From: Acidimicrobiia bacterium
GTDB lineage: Bacteria; Actinomycetota; Acidimicrobiia; Spongiisociales; JAHEDJ01
NCBI GenBank assembly: GCA_029210695.1
Contig: JARGFH010000002.1
Span: 59,445-123,444 of the forward strand
Direction: 5' to 3'
DNA: 64,000 bases
Shown: positions 8,138-16,079 of the stretch, piece by piece
Layout of the letters: each line of letters opens with the position of its first letter
Numbering within the stretch: the first letter of the stretch is position 1
Made by a program: the position numbers and the translations under genes
Notes under the pieces: generated by a model
Databases searched by the model: none
Seen by the model: only the letters and a program-made list of their open reading frames with translations
Told to the model about the DNA's origin: nothing

Positions 8138-9270
8138 GACCCGACTCCCTCGTGAATCGCCGCGTAGCCTGCCTCGTCGGACGCATTAGCAACCTTGGCC
8201 AGCATGGCAGGATCGAGCCACTCATCGTCGATGAACTCCGGATAGACCGGTAGCCGGGGACTGAGCTCGAACCCTGCTCTCTCCGTGCGACGCCTCAACT
8301 CTGCGAGGTGCGGCCACGGTTGTTCGGGATTGACCCAGTCGATCGTCAACGGCGAAACACCACCCCAGTCGTTGATTCCGGCAGCCAGATACGTTTCGTA
8401 GTTCTCCGTCAGATTCGGGGGTACTTGCACATTCATTTCCGGACCAAACAACCAACGGGTGACGGCGACCACCCTGGCGAAGTAGGCGGGAACAGGCTCC
8501 GGGCTGCCCTTCATGCGGGTGTCTGCCTTCGCCCGAAAGTTTTGGACGATGATCTCTTGAATGTGACCGAATCGCCGGTGCAGATGATCGAGAGCGACGA
8601 GCGAGTCGACGATTTCGCGATTCGTCTCACCGATTCCCACCAGAATTCCCGACGTGAAAGGAACCCTGGCCATACCGGCTGATTCGATCGTCGCCACTCG
8701 CCGGGCCGGATCCTTGTCCGGGCAGTCGAAGTGCGGCATGCCCGGCTCCAATAGCCGGGACGAGATGTTCTCGAGCATGAGACCCATCGAAGGGTTGGAT
8801 GGACGAAGCTTGCGGATCGCAGCTTCATCCATGAGGCCCGGGTTGGCATGAGGGAACAATGCCGTGTCGGACGCAACGAGTTCGGTCATCTCGCGCACGT
8901 AGTCAAGTGTCGAATCGAGCCCGCGCCCATCGAGAAACTGCCGGGCCTGATTCCAGCGGCCCTCCGGTCGGTCGCCGAGGGTGAACAACGCTTCTGTGCA
9001 ACCGTGTCGTTCGCCGGCCATCGCCACTGCCAGCACTTCGTCCGGTTCGAGATACTCGCCGCCGGCTCCTGGTGGTTTGGCAAACGTGCAGTAGGTGCAG
9101 CGATCCCTGCACAGCGTCGTCAAGGGTATGAATACCTTGCGGCTGTAGGTGATGGTCTGGCCATGCCCTTCGTCTCGGAGCCGGGCGGCTTCGATGTACA
9201 AGGGCGCAGCGTCAACGGATCCGTCGAGATAGCCAGTGGCGAGCTCCGGATCGAAAGGAGGATGAGGCAT
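8134..9270 (-). CDS. cofG: CofG: 7,8-didemethyl-8-hydroxy-5-deazariboflavin synthase
   Basis: This is the second radical SAM half of FO synthase. It carries YSRKVFIPLTTLCRDRCTYC with the CRDRCTYC (CX3CX2C) cluster motif, then FTLGDRPE and IQEIIVQNFRAK, all typical of CofG; 378 residues is a normal length. I place the start at ATG 9270 rather than TTG 9279, because a TAGCGT -10 box lies 8 nt before the ATG and would overlap the TTG. CofG and CofH overlap by 4 nt and form a dedicated FO operon. Genes for later F420 steps (fbiA, fbiB) are not in the window. Confidence 0.95.
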   Translation of the reverse strand: MPHPPFDPELATGYLDGSVDAAPLYIEAARLRDEGHGQTITYSRKVFIPLTTLCRDRCTYCTFAKPPGAGGEYLEPDEVLAVAMAGERHGCTEALFTLGDRPEGRWNQARQFLDGRGLDSTLDYVREMTELVASDTALFPHANPGLMDEAAIRKLRPSNPSMGLMLENISSRLLEPGMPHFDCPDKDPARRVATIESAGMARVPFTSGILVGIGETNREIVDSLVALDHLHRRFGHIQEIIVQNFRAKADTRMKGSPEPVPAYFARVVAVTRWLFGPEMNVQVPPNLTENYETYLAAGINDWGGVSPLTIDWVNPEQPWPHLAELRRRTERAGFELSPRLPVYPEFIDDEWLDPAMLAKVANASDEAGYAAIHEGVGS

Positions 9271-9278
9271 GAAGCGCA

Positions 9279-9284
9279 ACGCTA
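9279..9284 (-). promoter_or_regulatory. -10 box for leaderless cofG-cofH transcript
   Basis: TAGCGT on the minus strand is followed by 8 nt and the ATG at 9270; no Shine-Dalgarno sequence is present. Confidence 0.5.
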
Positions 9285-9340
9285 GCGGGCAGATTCAGCA
9301 ATGGGCGCCTCGTCGCCTCCGACCGTGCTCGGGCGGCGGC

Positions 9341-9346
9341 TACCCT
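9341..9346 (+). promoter_or_regulatory. -10 box for leaderless lipoprotein transcript
   Basis: TACCCT is followed by 7 nt and the ATG at 9354; the intervening bases carry no ribosome binding site. Confidence 0.5.
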
Positions 9347-9353
9347 CACCTCA

Positions 9354-10214
9354 ATGCGTCTTCGACAACTCGCGCTTCTGATCTCGATCGTCACCACCGC
9401 TTGCGGAGGCGCGACAACGGCTGCACCTTCGACGGCACCGGTCACCACGGTCCAGGCCGGGCCAACGACCACAACGGCGAACAGCACTCCATGTCTGGAG
9501 GGAGCAGGCGGCTTCATCGGCGATGGCCCCTTGGGATCGCGAGCCCGGGATGCAGCGGATGCCGCAACCGTGACCGGGCTCACGCTCACCCCCTACCAAG
9601 GGTGCGAGCAGTTGATCGTGGAACTGGCTGCCGCCTCGGGAGCGCCGGCGACGTCCGTCGGTACCACGAGCGCCGAGTTCATCCGGCCGTTCGGTGTGGT
9701 GCGAGTACACCTGGATCCGACTGTCACCGACACCAGTCTTTCGGACATCGTGCTCGGCGGCACCCTCGCCGACCGGGTCTACGTCGTTCGCGATTTCGAC
9801 GATTCCCTCTTTGTCGACATTCATCTCACCGATGCTGCAGTCGCACGGTTCTCGGAAATCTCCAATCCGGCTCGCCTCGTCGTCGACCTGGCACCTGGCG
9901 GTTCCGCCGTCCGAACTCCCGAACGGTCCGACTTCGTCGTCGTCATGCCGCTGCCCGATCCTCTCGCCGCACCAGTCACCATCGAAGGGTACGGACGAAC
10001 CTTCGAAGCGAATGTGATTCTGCGTGCCCGGCAGGCAGGAGAAATCGTCGCTGAGGAGTTCACGACGTCCACCGACTACCTGGAGACATGGGGCCGGTTC
10101 GAGCTGGCGCTACCGCCTCAGCTCACCGGCGAACTCGAGCTTTTCATCGGAGAGGACTCGGCGAGGGACGGGTCGGAACAAGGCGTGCGATTGGCAGTGG
10201 CGATAGACGAGTAG
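9354..10214 (+). CDS. Predicted lipoprotein with AMIN-like and Gmad2-like domains
   Basis: The 286-residue product starts with a short signal peptide MRLRQLALLISIVTTAC that ends in a weak lipobox, so it is probably anchored to the outer face of the membrane. A Thr/Pro/Ala-rich linker follows (residues 18-45). Residues ~60-185 resemble an AMIN-type beta domain (FGVVRVHLDP, NPARLVVDLAPGG). Residues ~190-285 resemble the Gmad2 immunoglobulin-like domain (VTIEGYGRTFEANVILRAR). Such proteins bind or remodel the cell wall, but no enzyme domain is present. The gene is divergent from cofG and convergent with rimM. Confidence 0.75.
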   Translation: MRLRQLALLISIVTTACGGATTAAPSTAPVTTVQAGPTTTTANSTPCLEGAGGFIGDGPLGSRARDAADAATVTGLTLTPYQGCEQLIVELAAASGAPATSVGTTSAEFIRPFGVVRVHLDPTVTDTSLSDIVLGGTLADRVYVVRDFDDSLFVDIHLTDAAVARFSEISNPARLVVDLAPGGSAVRTPERSDFVVVMPLPDPLAAPVTIEGYGRTFEANVILRARQAGEIVAEEFTTSTDYLETWGRFELALPPQLTGELELFIGEDSARDGSEQGVRLAVAIDE

Positions 10215-10222
10215 CTCGGCGG

Positions 10223-10236
10223 GCCCGACGCCGGGC
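10223..10236. terminator. Weak hairpin between convergent lipoprotein gene and rimM
   Basis: GCCCG-ACGC-CGGGC forms a 5-bp stem between convergent stop codons. There is no T-tract, so terminator function is uncertain. Confidence 0.3.
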
Positions 10237-10238
10237 TC

Positions 10239-10733
10239 TCAGATGAGACCATCGATGGGTCTGATGCGGATGAAGCCTTCGTCGGGCACCACCTCGGGAA
10301 CCAGTTCGTCCACAAATGGAACTTCAAATGTCCCGCCGGTCGGTGTCCTGACGATGAGCCTGTCCTGGGCTTCCCCTCCAACAACACCGACGACCTCGCC
10401 CAACAGCCCATCATCGCCGTGAACGGCAAGGCCGATGAGATCATCCGGCCAGAACTCACCGTCCTCCAGCTCGGGACGCCCATCGAATGGAACCACCAGT
10501 TCGAGGCCGCGCAGGTCTTCGGCATCGTTGCGAGTGACCACGCCTTCGAAGCCGATCAGCAACGTATTCTTGTGTGGCCGTGCGTGAGCAACGACCAGTT
10601 GTCGATTGCCGGCGTACATGCCGGAACCCGGTTCGAAATGGCGCGCGTCGCCGAGCACATGCACCGAGACCTCTCCCCTGATGCCGTGAGCCCGGCCGAT
10701 GCGGCCGATGACAGAATCAGTCGACGAATTCAA
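10239..10733 (-). CDS. rimM: 16S rRNA processing protein RimM
   Basis: RimM binds ribosomal protein S19 and helps mature the 30S subunit head. The product shows VIGRIGRAHGIRGEVSV at the N-terminus, GLELVV and the PRC-barrel C-terminal part ending VPDEGFIRIRPIDGLI. I choose TTG 10733, which gives a normal ~164-residue protein and overlaps the khpA stop by 17 nt. A start further upstream at 10790 would add a non-conserved Arg-rich tail inside khpA. The next gene in most bacteria, trmD, is not adjacent here. Confidence 0.9.
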   Translation of the reverse strand: MNSSTDSVIGRIGRAHGIRGEVSVHVLGDARHFEPGSGMYAGNRQLVVAHARPHKNTLLIGFEGVVTRNDAEDLRGLELVVPFDGRPELEDGEFWPDDLIGLAVHGDDGLLGEVVGVVGGEAQDRLIVRTPTGGTFEVPFVDELVPEVVPDEGFIRIRPIDGLI

Positions 10734-10968
10734 CGCCGGCGCGCAGGCCCTCTTCGTCTGCGGCCGCCTGCGCAAGTGTGCGGATGGCACGAGCTACCCG
10801 ACCACGGCGGCCGATAACGCGACCCATGTCCGACTTGGCAGTGCGCACTTCGAGAGTGACCTCTTCCGGCCCATCTTCGATGACAGTGACCTCTACTTGT
10901 TCGGCATCGTCCACGATCTCGGACACGACATAGCGGACGACCCGCTCAACGATTTCTCCCTTGCTCAC
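10717..10968 (-). CDS. khpA: KH-domain RNA-binding protein KhpA
   Basis: The 83-residue single-KH protein has the RNA-binding GXXG loop in VIGRRGRVARAI and a preceding acidic strand region. KhpA proteins, often with KhpB, bind many RNAs and affect cell size and ribosome-linked functions. The gene lies in its conserved position between rpsP and rimM, overlapping rpsP by 4 nt. Confidence 0.92.
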   Translation of the reverse strand: MSKGEIVERVVRYVVSEIVDDAEQVEVTVIEDGPEEVTLEVRTAKSDMGRVIGRRGRVARAIRTLAQAAADEEGLRAGVEFVD

Positions 10969-11474
10969 TCGGAGTCCTTCCCGGTTTCAGCATCGGGTTC
11001 CGCCGGTGCTTGCTCTGCCTCAGCGGATTCGTCGACGGCAGGTTCGATGGTTTCATCGGCAACGGCATCAGCCACTACTTCGGCGACGTCCGTTTCGGAC
11101 GCATCCGTTTCGGACGCATCCGTTTCGGACGCATCTGCTTCGGTCACGTCGGCATCGGCATCGGCTTCTTCGACTGTCGGTGCGGCTTTGGCGCCGACCG
11201 TGTAGATCTCACCCTTCGCCACTTTGAAACGTGACCAGGCGCCCGACACTTCGAGCAGTTTCTGTGCTGTCTCAGTCGGCTGTGCGCCCTTCATCAGCCA
11301 GTCGAGCGCCCGATCGTTGTCGATCTCGATCAACGACGGATCTTGACGCGGTTCGTAGCGGCCGATGGCCTCGATGTAGCGCCCGTCACGCGGCTTGCGG
11401 CCGTCCATGACGACGACCCTGTAGACAGGCTGCTTCTTTTTCCCGAACCGCTGAAGGCGGATCTTCACCGCCAT
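10965..11474 (-). CDS. rpsP: 30S ribosomal protein bS16 with long acidic tail
   Basis: Residues 1-85 are canonical S16: MAVKIRLQRFGKKKQPVYR, DGRYIEAIGRYEP, LDWLMKGAQPTETAQ. Normal S16 is ~80-110 residues, but this protein has 169. The extra ~70 residues are Glu/Asp/Ala-rich and include three tandem SETDA units encoded by a 15-bp repeat. Acidic S16 tails occur in some actinobacteria. The gene is 4 bp downstream of ffh. Confidence 0.95.
   Translation of the reverse strand: MAVKIRLQRFGKKKQPVYRVVVMDGRKPRDGRYIEAIGRYEPRQDPSLIEIDNDRALDWLMKGAQPTETAQKLLEVSGAWSRFKVAKGEIYTVGAKAAPTVEEADADADVTEADASETDASETDASETDVAEVVADAVADETIEPAVDESAEAEQAPAEPDAETGKDSE
11089..11133. repeat. Three tandem 15-bp units inside rpsP
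   Basis: The plus-strand unit TCCGTTTCGGACGCA is repeated perfectly at 11089, 11104 and 11119, with a diverged fourth unit. It encodes a five-residue acidic repeat in the tail of S16 and could expand or contract in frame. Confidence 0.85.
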
Positions 11475-11478
11475 CTCG

Positions 11479-12825
11479 TCACCTCTTCCCTTTTCGTCCC
11501 GGCATCAGCCCTCCAAGACCCGGCATTCCCGGAATGCCTCGGCCGCCGGCCATCATCTTCATCATCTTCTGTGTTTCGGCGAACTGCTTCAGCAAACCGT
11601 TCACTTCCTGAGGGGTGGTGCCCGATCCTGCCGCGATTCGTCGTTTGCGGCTCCCGTCGATGTTTTTCGGGTTCTGCCGCTCTTTGGGTGTCATCGAACG
11701 GATGATTGCTTCGACTCGACCCAGGTCCTTGTCGGAAACCTGGACATCCCTAAGCGCCGACGAGGCGCCCGGGATCATAGCAAGCAACCCGTCGAGAGGC
11801 CCCATCTTCTTCAGTTGTTGGAATTGGCTGAGGAAATCCTCGAGGGTGAACGAAGCAGTCCGCAGCTTGTCGGCCATGGCCTGAGCTTCCTGCTCATCCC
11901 AGGCGGTTTCTGCCTTTTCGATGAGCGTGAGCACATCACCCATCCCGAGAATCCGGGATGCCATCCGGTCCGGGTAGAACGGCTCGAACTCATGGAGGCT
12001 CTCACCGAGCCCGGCAAACTTGATGGGACGATCCGTGACCTCGCGTACCGAGATGGCTGCTCCGCCCCGTGCGTCGCCATCGAGCTTGGAGAGGACGATG
12101 CCGGTCACGTCGGTGTACTCGAGAAACCCCTTGGCAACGTTGACGGCGTCCTGGCCGGTCATGGCGTCAACGACCAGCAACACCTCGCTTGGGTTGGAAG
12201 CCTTGCGCACACCGGCAAGCTCGTTCATCAAATCCTTGTCGATCTGGAGACGACCGGCTGTATCGATGATCACCACGTCATTCCCGAGCCGTTTTGCCTC
12301 TTTCAAGGCTGCTTTGACCAGCCGTTCGGGCTTGGAGGCACGCTCGGCGTACACGGGAACGTCGATCTGGCGGCCGAGCGTTTCGAGTTGGTCGATGGCG
12401 GCGGGCCTTTGGAGGTCGGCAGCTACGAGCATCGGGCGTTTGCCCTGCTTGCGGAGGTGCAGAGCGAGCTTCCCGGCAGAGGTCGTCTTCCCGGATCCCT
12501 GCAGGCCCACCATGAGAATCGTCAGCGGCGGAGTCGATGATGAGTTGAGGCGGGCAACGTCGGATCCGAGCGTTGTGATGAGCTCTTCATGGACGATCTT
12601 GATGACCTGTTGCCCCGGGGTCAGACTCTTTGAGATCTCAACGCCGAGGGCCCGCTCTTTGATCCTTGCTTGCAGACTCTTGGCCACGGAAACGTTGACG
12701 TCGGCCTCTAGGAGGGCCAGCCGCACCTCACGCAGCGCCGAGTCGACATCGGCCTCATTGAGGCGACCCTTGCTGCGCAGTTTCGTGAAGATGCCGCTGA
12801 ACCGGTCGGACAGAGATTCGAACAT
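11479..12825 (-). CDS. ffh: Signal recognition particle protein Ffh
   Basis: Ffh binds 4.5S RNA and signal sequences and delivers nascent chains to FtsY. The 448-residue product has the N domain, G domain with GLQGSGKTTSAGKLA (P loop), DTAGRLQIDKDLM and LSKLDGDARGG, and a Met-rich M domain ending MMKMMAGGRG. The start MFESLSDRFSGIFTKLR at 12825 is the conserved one; an upstream ATG would add a non-conserved leader. A TACAAT -10 box lies 9 nt before the ATG on the minus strand. The partner ftsY is 12 kb away next to smc. Confidence 0.97.
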   Translation of the reverse strand: MFESLSDRFSGIFTKLRSKGRLNEADVDSALREVRLALLEADVNVSVAKSLQARIKERALGVEISKSLTPGQQVIKIVHEELITTLGSDVARLNSSSTPPLTILMVGLQGSGKTTSAGKLALHLRKQGKRPMLVAADLQRPAAIDQLETLGRQIDVPVYAERASKPERLVKAALKEAKRLGNDVVIIDTAGRLQIDKDLMNELAGVRKASNPSEVLLVVDAMTGQDAVNVAKGFLEYTDVTGIVLSKLDGDARGGAAISVREVTDRPIKFAGLGESLHEFEPFYPDRMASRILGMGDVLTLIEKAETAWDEQEAQAMADKLRTASFTLEDFLSQFQQLKKMGPLDGLLAMIPGASSALRDVQVSDKDLGRVEAIIRSMTPKERQNPKNIDGSRKRRIAAGSGTTPQEVNGLLKQFAETQKMMKMMAGGRGIPGMPGLGGLMPGRKGKR

Positions 12826-12834
12826 GGAGAGAAC

Positions 12835-12840
12835 ATTGTA
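12835..12840 (-). promoter_or_regulatory. -10 box for the ffh-rpsP-khpA-rimM operon
   Basis: TACAAT on the minus strand is followed by 9 nt and the ffh ATG, with no Shine-Dalgarno sequence. The transcript would have a leader of only a few nucleotides. Confidence 0.5.
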
Positions 12841-12851
12841 GGGAGTCGCGA

Positions 12852-15617
12852 GTGGACGGCCGCGAGTACCCTGCCCGCATGGACCAGGGATCAAGAGACG
12901 CGGCCCTTCGGGCCGACATACGCCGACTCGGAAACGAACTCGGCGACGCGCTGATCCGACAGCACGGTCCAGCGCTGCTCGAGCTCGTCGAGGAAGTTCG
13001 CTCCCTCACCAAAGAGGCGAGAAACCCGGGCTCCACGTCGGGCGGCGGACGGCTCGCGGCAATGCTGGACGAACTCGATACGACAACGACCATCCGTCTC
13101 GTTCGAGCGTTCACCGCCTATTTCCACCTGGCCAATGTCGCGGAACAAACGCATCGAGTCGACCAGCTCACCGACAGAACCGACCGTGAACGCGAGTGGT
13201 TCGAAGCCGCGGTCGACGCGCTCGAGGCATCGCCCGGCACCATCGCCGGCCTGGCCACGCTGGTCGATCGCCTCGAACTCCGCCCCGTCTTCACCGCCCA
13301 TCCCACGGAGGCTGCCCGTCGCTCCATCCTGACGAAGCTGGGAGATCTCGCCGGGCTTCTCGAAGAACGATTGGACCCGCGCTCGGGCGCCGGAGATCTG
13401 CGGCGGATCGACCGCCGAACCAGGGAACTCATCGACCTCCTCTGGCAGACCGACGAACTTCGCCGTCAGCGACCGGAGCCCCTCGACGAAGCCCGCTCGG
13501 TGATCTTCTACTTCGATCAGCTTTTCGATCAAGTCGTGCCGGATCTACTCGACGAGATCTCGGTTCAGCTCTTGCGGCTCGGAGTCGACCTCCCGACTAC
13601 AGCCCACCCCCTTCGTTTCGGAACCTGGGTTGGCGGCGACCGGGACGGTAATCCCAATGTCTCACCGGCCGTCACGACGGCAGTGCTGGAGATGCAGCAC
13701 GAGCACGCCCTGCGCCATCTGATCGGCGCGGTCGAGGAAGTCGCTGAAGACATCAGCACGTCGACACGCATCCGCTCCATTTCGTCAGCGATGAACGTCT
13801 CACTTCAGAGGGATGCCGGCTTGCTGCCAGACGTTCACCGGCGGTTCGGAGCCATGAACGCCGAGGAGCCCTACCGCCTGAAGTGCGCCTTCATCCATCA
13901 GCGCCTGCACAATACGCGCCGTCGTGTTGAAGAGAACAGCCGCCACGTGGCCGGGCAGGACTATGCCGACGCCGACGAACTGCTCGGCGATCTCGAGATC
14001 ATGCGACGGTCACTGCTGGAGAACCAGGGAGAACTGCTCGCCGGCGGAATCGTGACCAGGCTCATGAGAAACGTGTCGGCATTTGGATTCCATCTGGCGA
14101 CGATGGACGTTCGCGAGCATTCAGAGAGACACGAACAAGCGCTCAGTGCATTGTTCTCGGGGATCGGAGTCGACTACCTGAACCTCGATCGACTCGCTCG
14201 TCTTTCCCTTCTCGATGCCGAGCTGGCCGGCACTCGACCCCTGTCGGCACCGGCCACCAGATTCGACCCGGAGGCGGCTGCGACGCTCGAAACCTTCGCC
14301 ACCATCCGCCGGTCTCTGGATCGGTTCGGAGAAGGCGTCATCGAGAGCTACATCATCTCGATGACGCGCGACGCGTCGGACGTGCTGGCTGCTGCCGTCC
14401 TCGGACGTGAAGCAGGACTCGTTGACGTACCAAGTCAGGTTGCTCGAGTCGGGTTTGTTCCTCTCCTGGAGACGACTGATGAGCTACGACAGGCGGGACA
14501 GATACTCGACGATCTTCTCATCAGCCCCTCCTATCGGGAGTTGGTACGACTGCGGGGCGATCTCCAGGAGGTCATGCTCGGGTATTCCGACTCGAACAAA
14601 CACGGTGGGATCACGACGTCGCAGTGGGAGATCTACAAGGCGCAACGGAACCTGCGTGACGTAGCCCATCGACACGGTGTCGTGCTCCGGCTCTTCCATG
14701 GTCGGGGCGGCACGATCGGCCGGGGTGGAGGTCCCACGCACGAAGCGATCATGGCCCAGCCGTTCGGGACCCTCGACGGGGCGGTCAAGATCACCGAACA
14801 GGGAGAGGTCATCTCGGACAAGTACGGCCTACCCGTTCTCGCCCGGCGCAATCTCGAGCTCACCCTCGCTGCGGTACTCGAGGCCTCCGTCCTGCATAGG
14901 GAGCCCCGCCAATCCGAAGCGGTCCTCGCCGGTTGGGATCAGACGATGGACCAGGTCTCCGAGTATGCCTTCACCGCCTACCGGTCACTAGTCGATGATC
15001 CCGGCCTCGTCGAGTACTTCCTCAGCTCCACACCGGTCGAGGAACTCGGCGCCATGAACATCGGCAGCCGGCCGTCGCGGCGGCCCGGAGGCCTTGGAGG
15101 TCTCACCGATCTGCGGGCGATCCCGTGGGTGTTCGGATGGACTCAGACTCGCCAAATCGTGCCCGGCTGGTTCGGGGTTGGTTCGGGGCTGGCGGCCGCC
15201 AGGGAGAACGGTCTCGGTGAGATCGTCGATGAGATGTACCGGGGCTGGTCGTTCTTCCGGACCTTCATCTCCAACGTGGAGATGACTCTGACAAAGACCG
15301 ACCTGGGCATCGCTCAGCGGTATGTGGAACTACTGGTAGACACACGACTCCATCCGCTGTTCGACCGGATCCGTTCCGAGTATGAACGCACTGTGGCCGA
15401 GGTATTGAGGATCACCGGTGAGGAGCACATCCTCGACGGATCCCCATTGCTCCAGCGCACCCTGGAAGTCCGGGACCGCTATCTCGATCCGCTGCACTAC
15501 CTCCAGATGTCCCTGCTGGCCCGGTCGCGTCGGACCGAAGAGCCCGATCCTGCATTGCAGCGGGCGCTGCTGCTCTCCGTCAACGGAATCGCGACGGGAC
15601 TGCGCAACACGGGCTAG
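12852..15617 (+). CDS. ppc: Phosphoenolpyruvate carboxylase
   Basis: The enzyme carboxylates PEP to oxaloacetate with bicarbonate, refilling the TCA cycle. At 921 residues it is full length. Catalytic signatures are present: FTAHPTEAARRS (catalytic His), VGGDRDGNPNVS, GYSDSNKHGGI, FHGRGGTIGRGGGP, GSRPSRRPGG, LRAIPWVFGWTQ, and the C-terminal end GLRNTG. GTG 12852 is preceded by GGGAG at 6 nt; ATG 12879 is an alternative without a ribosome site. The gene is divergent from ffh with only 26 bp between starts. Confidence 0.97.
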   Translation: MDGREYPARMDQGSRDAALRADIRRLGNELGDALIRQHGPALLELVEEVRSLTKEARNPGSTSGGGRLAAMLDELDTTTTIRLVRAFTAYFHLANVAEQTHRVDQLTDRTDREREWFEAAVDALEASPGTIAGLATLVDRLELRPVFTAHPTEAARRSILTKLGDLAGLLEERLDPRSGAGDLRRIDRRTRELIDLLWQTDELRRQRPEPLDEARSVIFYFDQLFDQVVPDLLDEISVQLLRLGVDLPTTAHPLRFGTWVGGDRDGNPNVSPAVTTAVLEMQHEHALRHLIGAVEEVAEDISTSTRIRSISSAMNVSLQRDAGLLPDVHRRFGAMNAEEPYRLKCAFIHQRLHNTRRRVEENSRHVAGQDYADADELLGDLEIMRRSLLENQGELLAGGIVTRLMRNVSAFGFHLATMDVREHSERHEQALSALFSGIGVDYLNLDRLARLSLLDAELAGTRPLSAPATRFDPEAAATLETFATIRRSLDRFGEGVIESYIISMTRDASDVLAAAVLGREAGLVDVPSQVARVGFVPLLETTDELRQAGQILDDLLISPSYRELVRLRGDLQEVMLGYSDSNKHGGITTSQWEIYKAQRNLRDVAHRHGVVLRLFHGRGGTIGRGGGPTHEAIMAQPFGTLDGAVKITEQGEVISDKYGLPVLARRNLELTLAAVLEASVLHREPRQSEAVLAGWDQTMDQVSEYAFTAYRSLVDDPGLVEYFLSSTPVEELGAMNIGSRPSRRPGGLGGLTDLRAIPWVFGWTQTRQIVPGWFGVGSGLAAARENGLGEIVDEMYRGWSFFRTFISNVEMTLTKTDLGIAQRYVELLVDTRLHPLFDRIRSEYERTVAEVLRITGEEHILDGSPLLQRTLEVRDRYLDPLHYLQMSLLARSRRTEEPDPALQRALLLSVNGIATGLRNTG

Positions 15618-15655
15618 CAAACCGAGGAGGCGTCAACCACGCAGATGGGCTGGTC

Positions 15656-15943
15656 CTATTGCCCGGAATCGTGCGGGCTGCGCCCGGATGTGCCTCTACC
15701 CGACCCTCCTGGATTCAGGGGCGTGAAGCCGAGCACCCACCATGCAAGGGCACCGACCGCAATGGCAATGCCCAACGACGCCAGGGGGTGGAGTTCTGGT
15801 ATCGGATTGCCGAGAAACGATGTGCATCGTTCCCAGATTCCCACTCCGTCAACGGCATTGCAGCCATACGTCATGGCGGCCAGGAGAGTGACGAGTCCGA
15901 TGACTGCCGACACAGCGAATCGGATACCTCTGAAGTTGTCCAA
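15656..15943 (-). CDS. Small two-helix membrane protein
   Basis: The product of ~95 residues has two hydrophobic segments (about residues 10-27 and 53-73) separated by a loop with two Cys (YGCNAV, WERCTS), then a Gly/Ser-rich tail. TTG 15943 fits the GGAGG at 8 nt better than GTG 15949, which is too close to it. The gene is convergent with ppc. No family is recognised. Confidence 0.55.
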   Translation of the reverse strand: MDNFRGIRFAVSAVIGLVTLLAAMTYGCNAVDGVGIWERCTSFLGNPIPELHPLASLGIAIAVGALAWWVLGFTPLNPGGSGRGTSGRSPHDSGQ

Positions 15944-16058
15944 GCTCACTTCCTCCGCGTCAAGACACTGAGCCTATATCGTCGGCAAGTTGAACCGGCC
16001 CCCTGAGAACCGCCACTCTTGGCTTCCACGGTCTCTCGTTTCTGTCCTGGCAGTTTGG

Positions 16059-16064
16059 TAAGAT
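16059..16064 (+). promoter_or_regulatory. -10 box of the SOS-controlled DUF222 gene
   Basis: TAAGAT is followed by 7 nt and the ATG at 16072. No ribosome site is present, so transcription probably starts at the ATG, inside the LexA box. Confidence 0.55.
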
Positions 16065-16079
16065 CGAACATATGTTCGA
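16064..16079. promoter_or_regulatory. LexA (SOS) box, perfect 16-bp palindrome
   Basis: TCGAACATATGTTCGA is a perfect palindrome of the actinobacterial/Gram-positive LexA type (GAAC-N4-GTTC). Its centre overlaps the ATG of the DUF222/HNH gene and the predicted transcription start, an ideal place for LexA to block RNA polymerase. Confidence 0.88.

Noticed and set aside
7150..9270. cofG and cofH as a broken fbiC fusion
   Set aside because: Both genes have intact starts, motifs and a 4-nt coupled junction, with CofG upstream of CofH as in separate cofGH operons; there is no frameshift scar.
10734..10790. RimM start at 10790
   Set aside because: It adds an Arg-rich, non-conserved 19-residue tail lying wholly inside khpA; TTG 10733 fits the family start.
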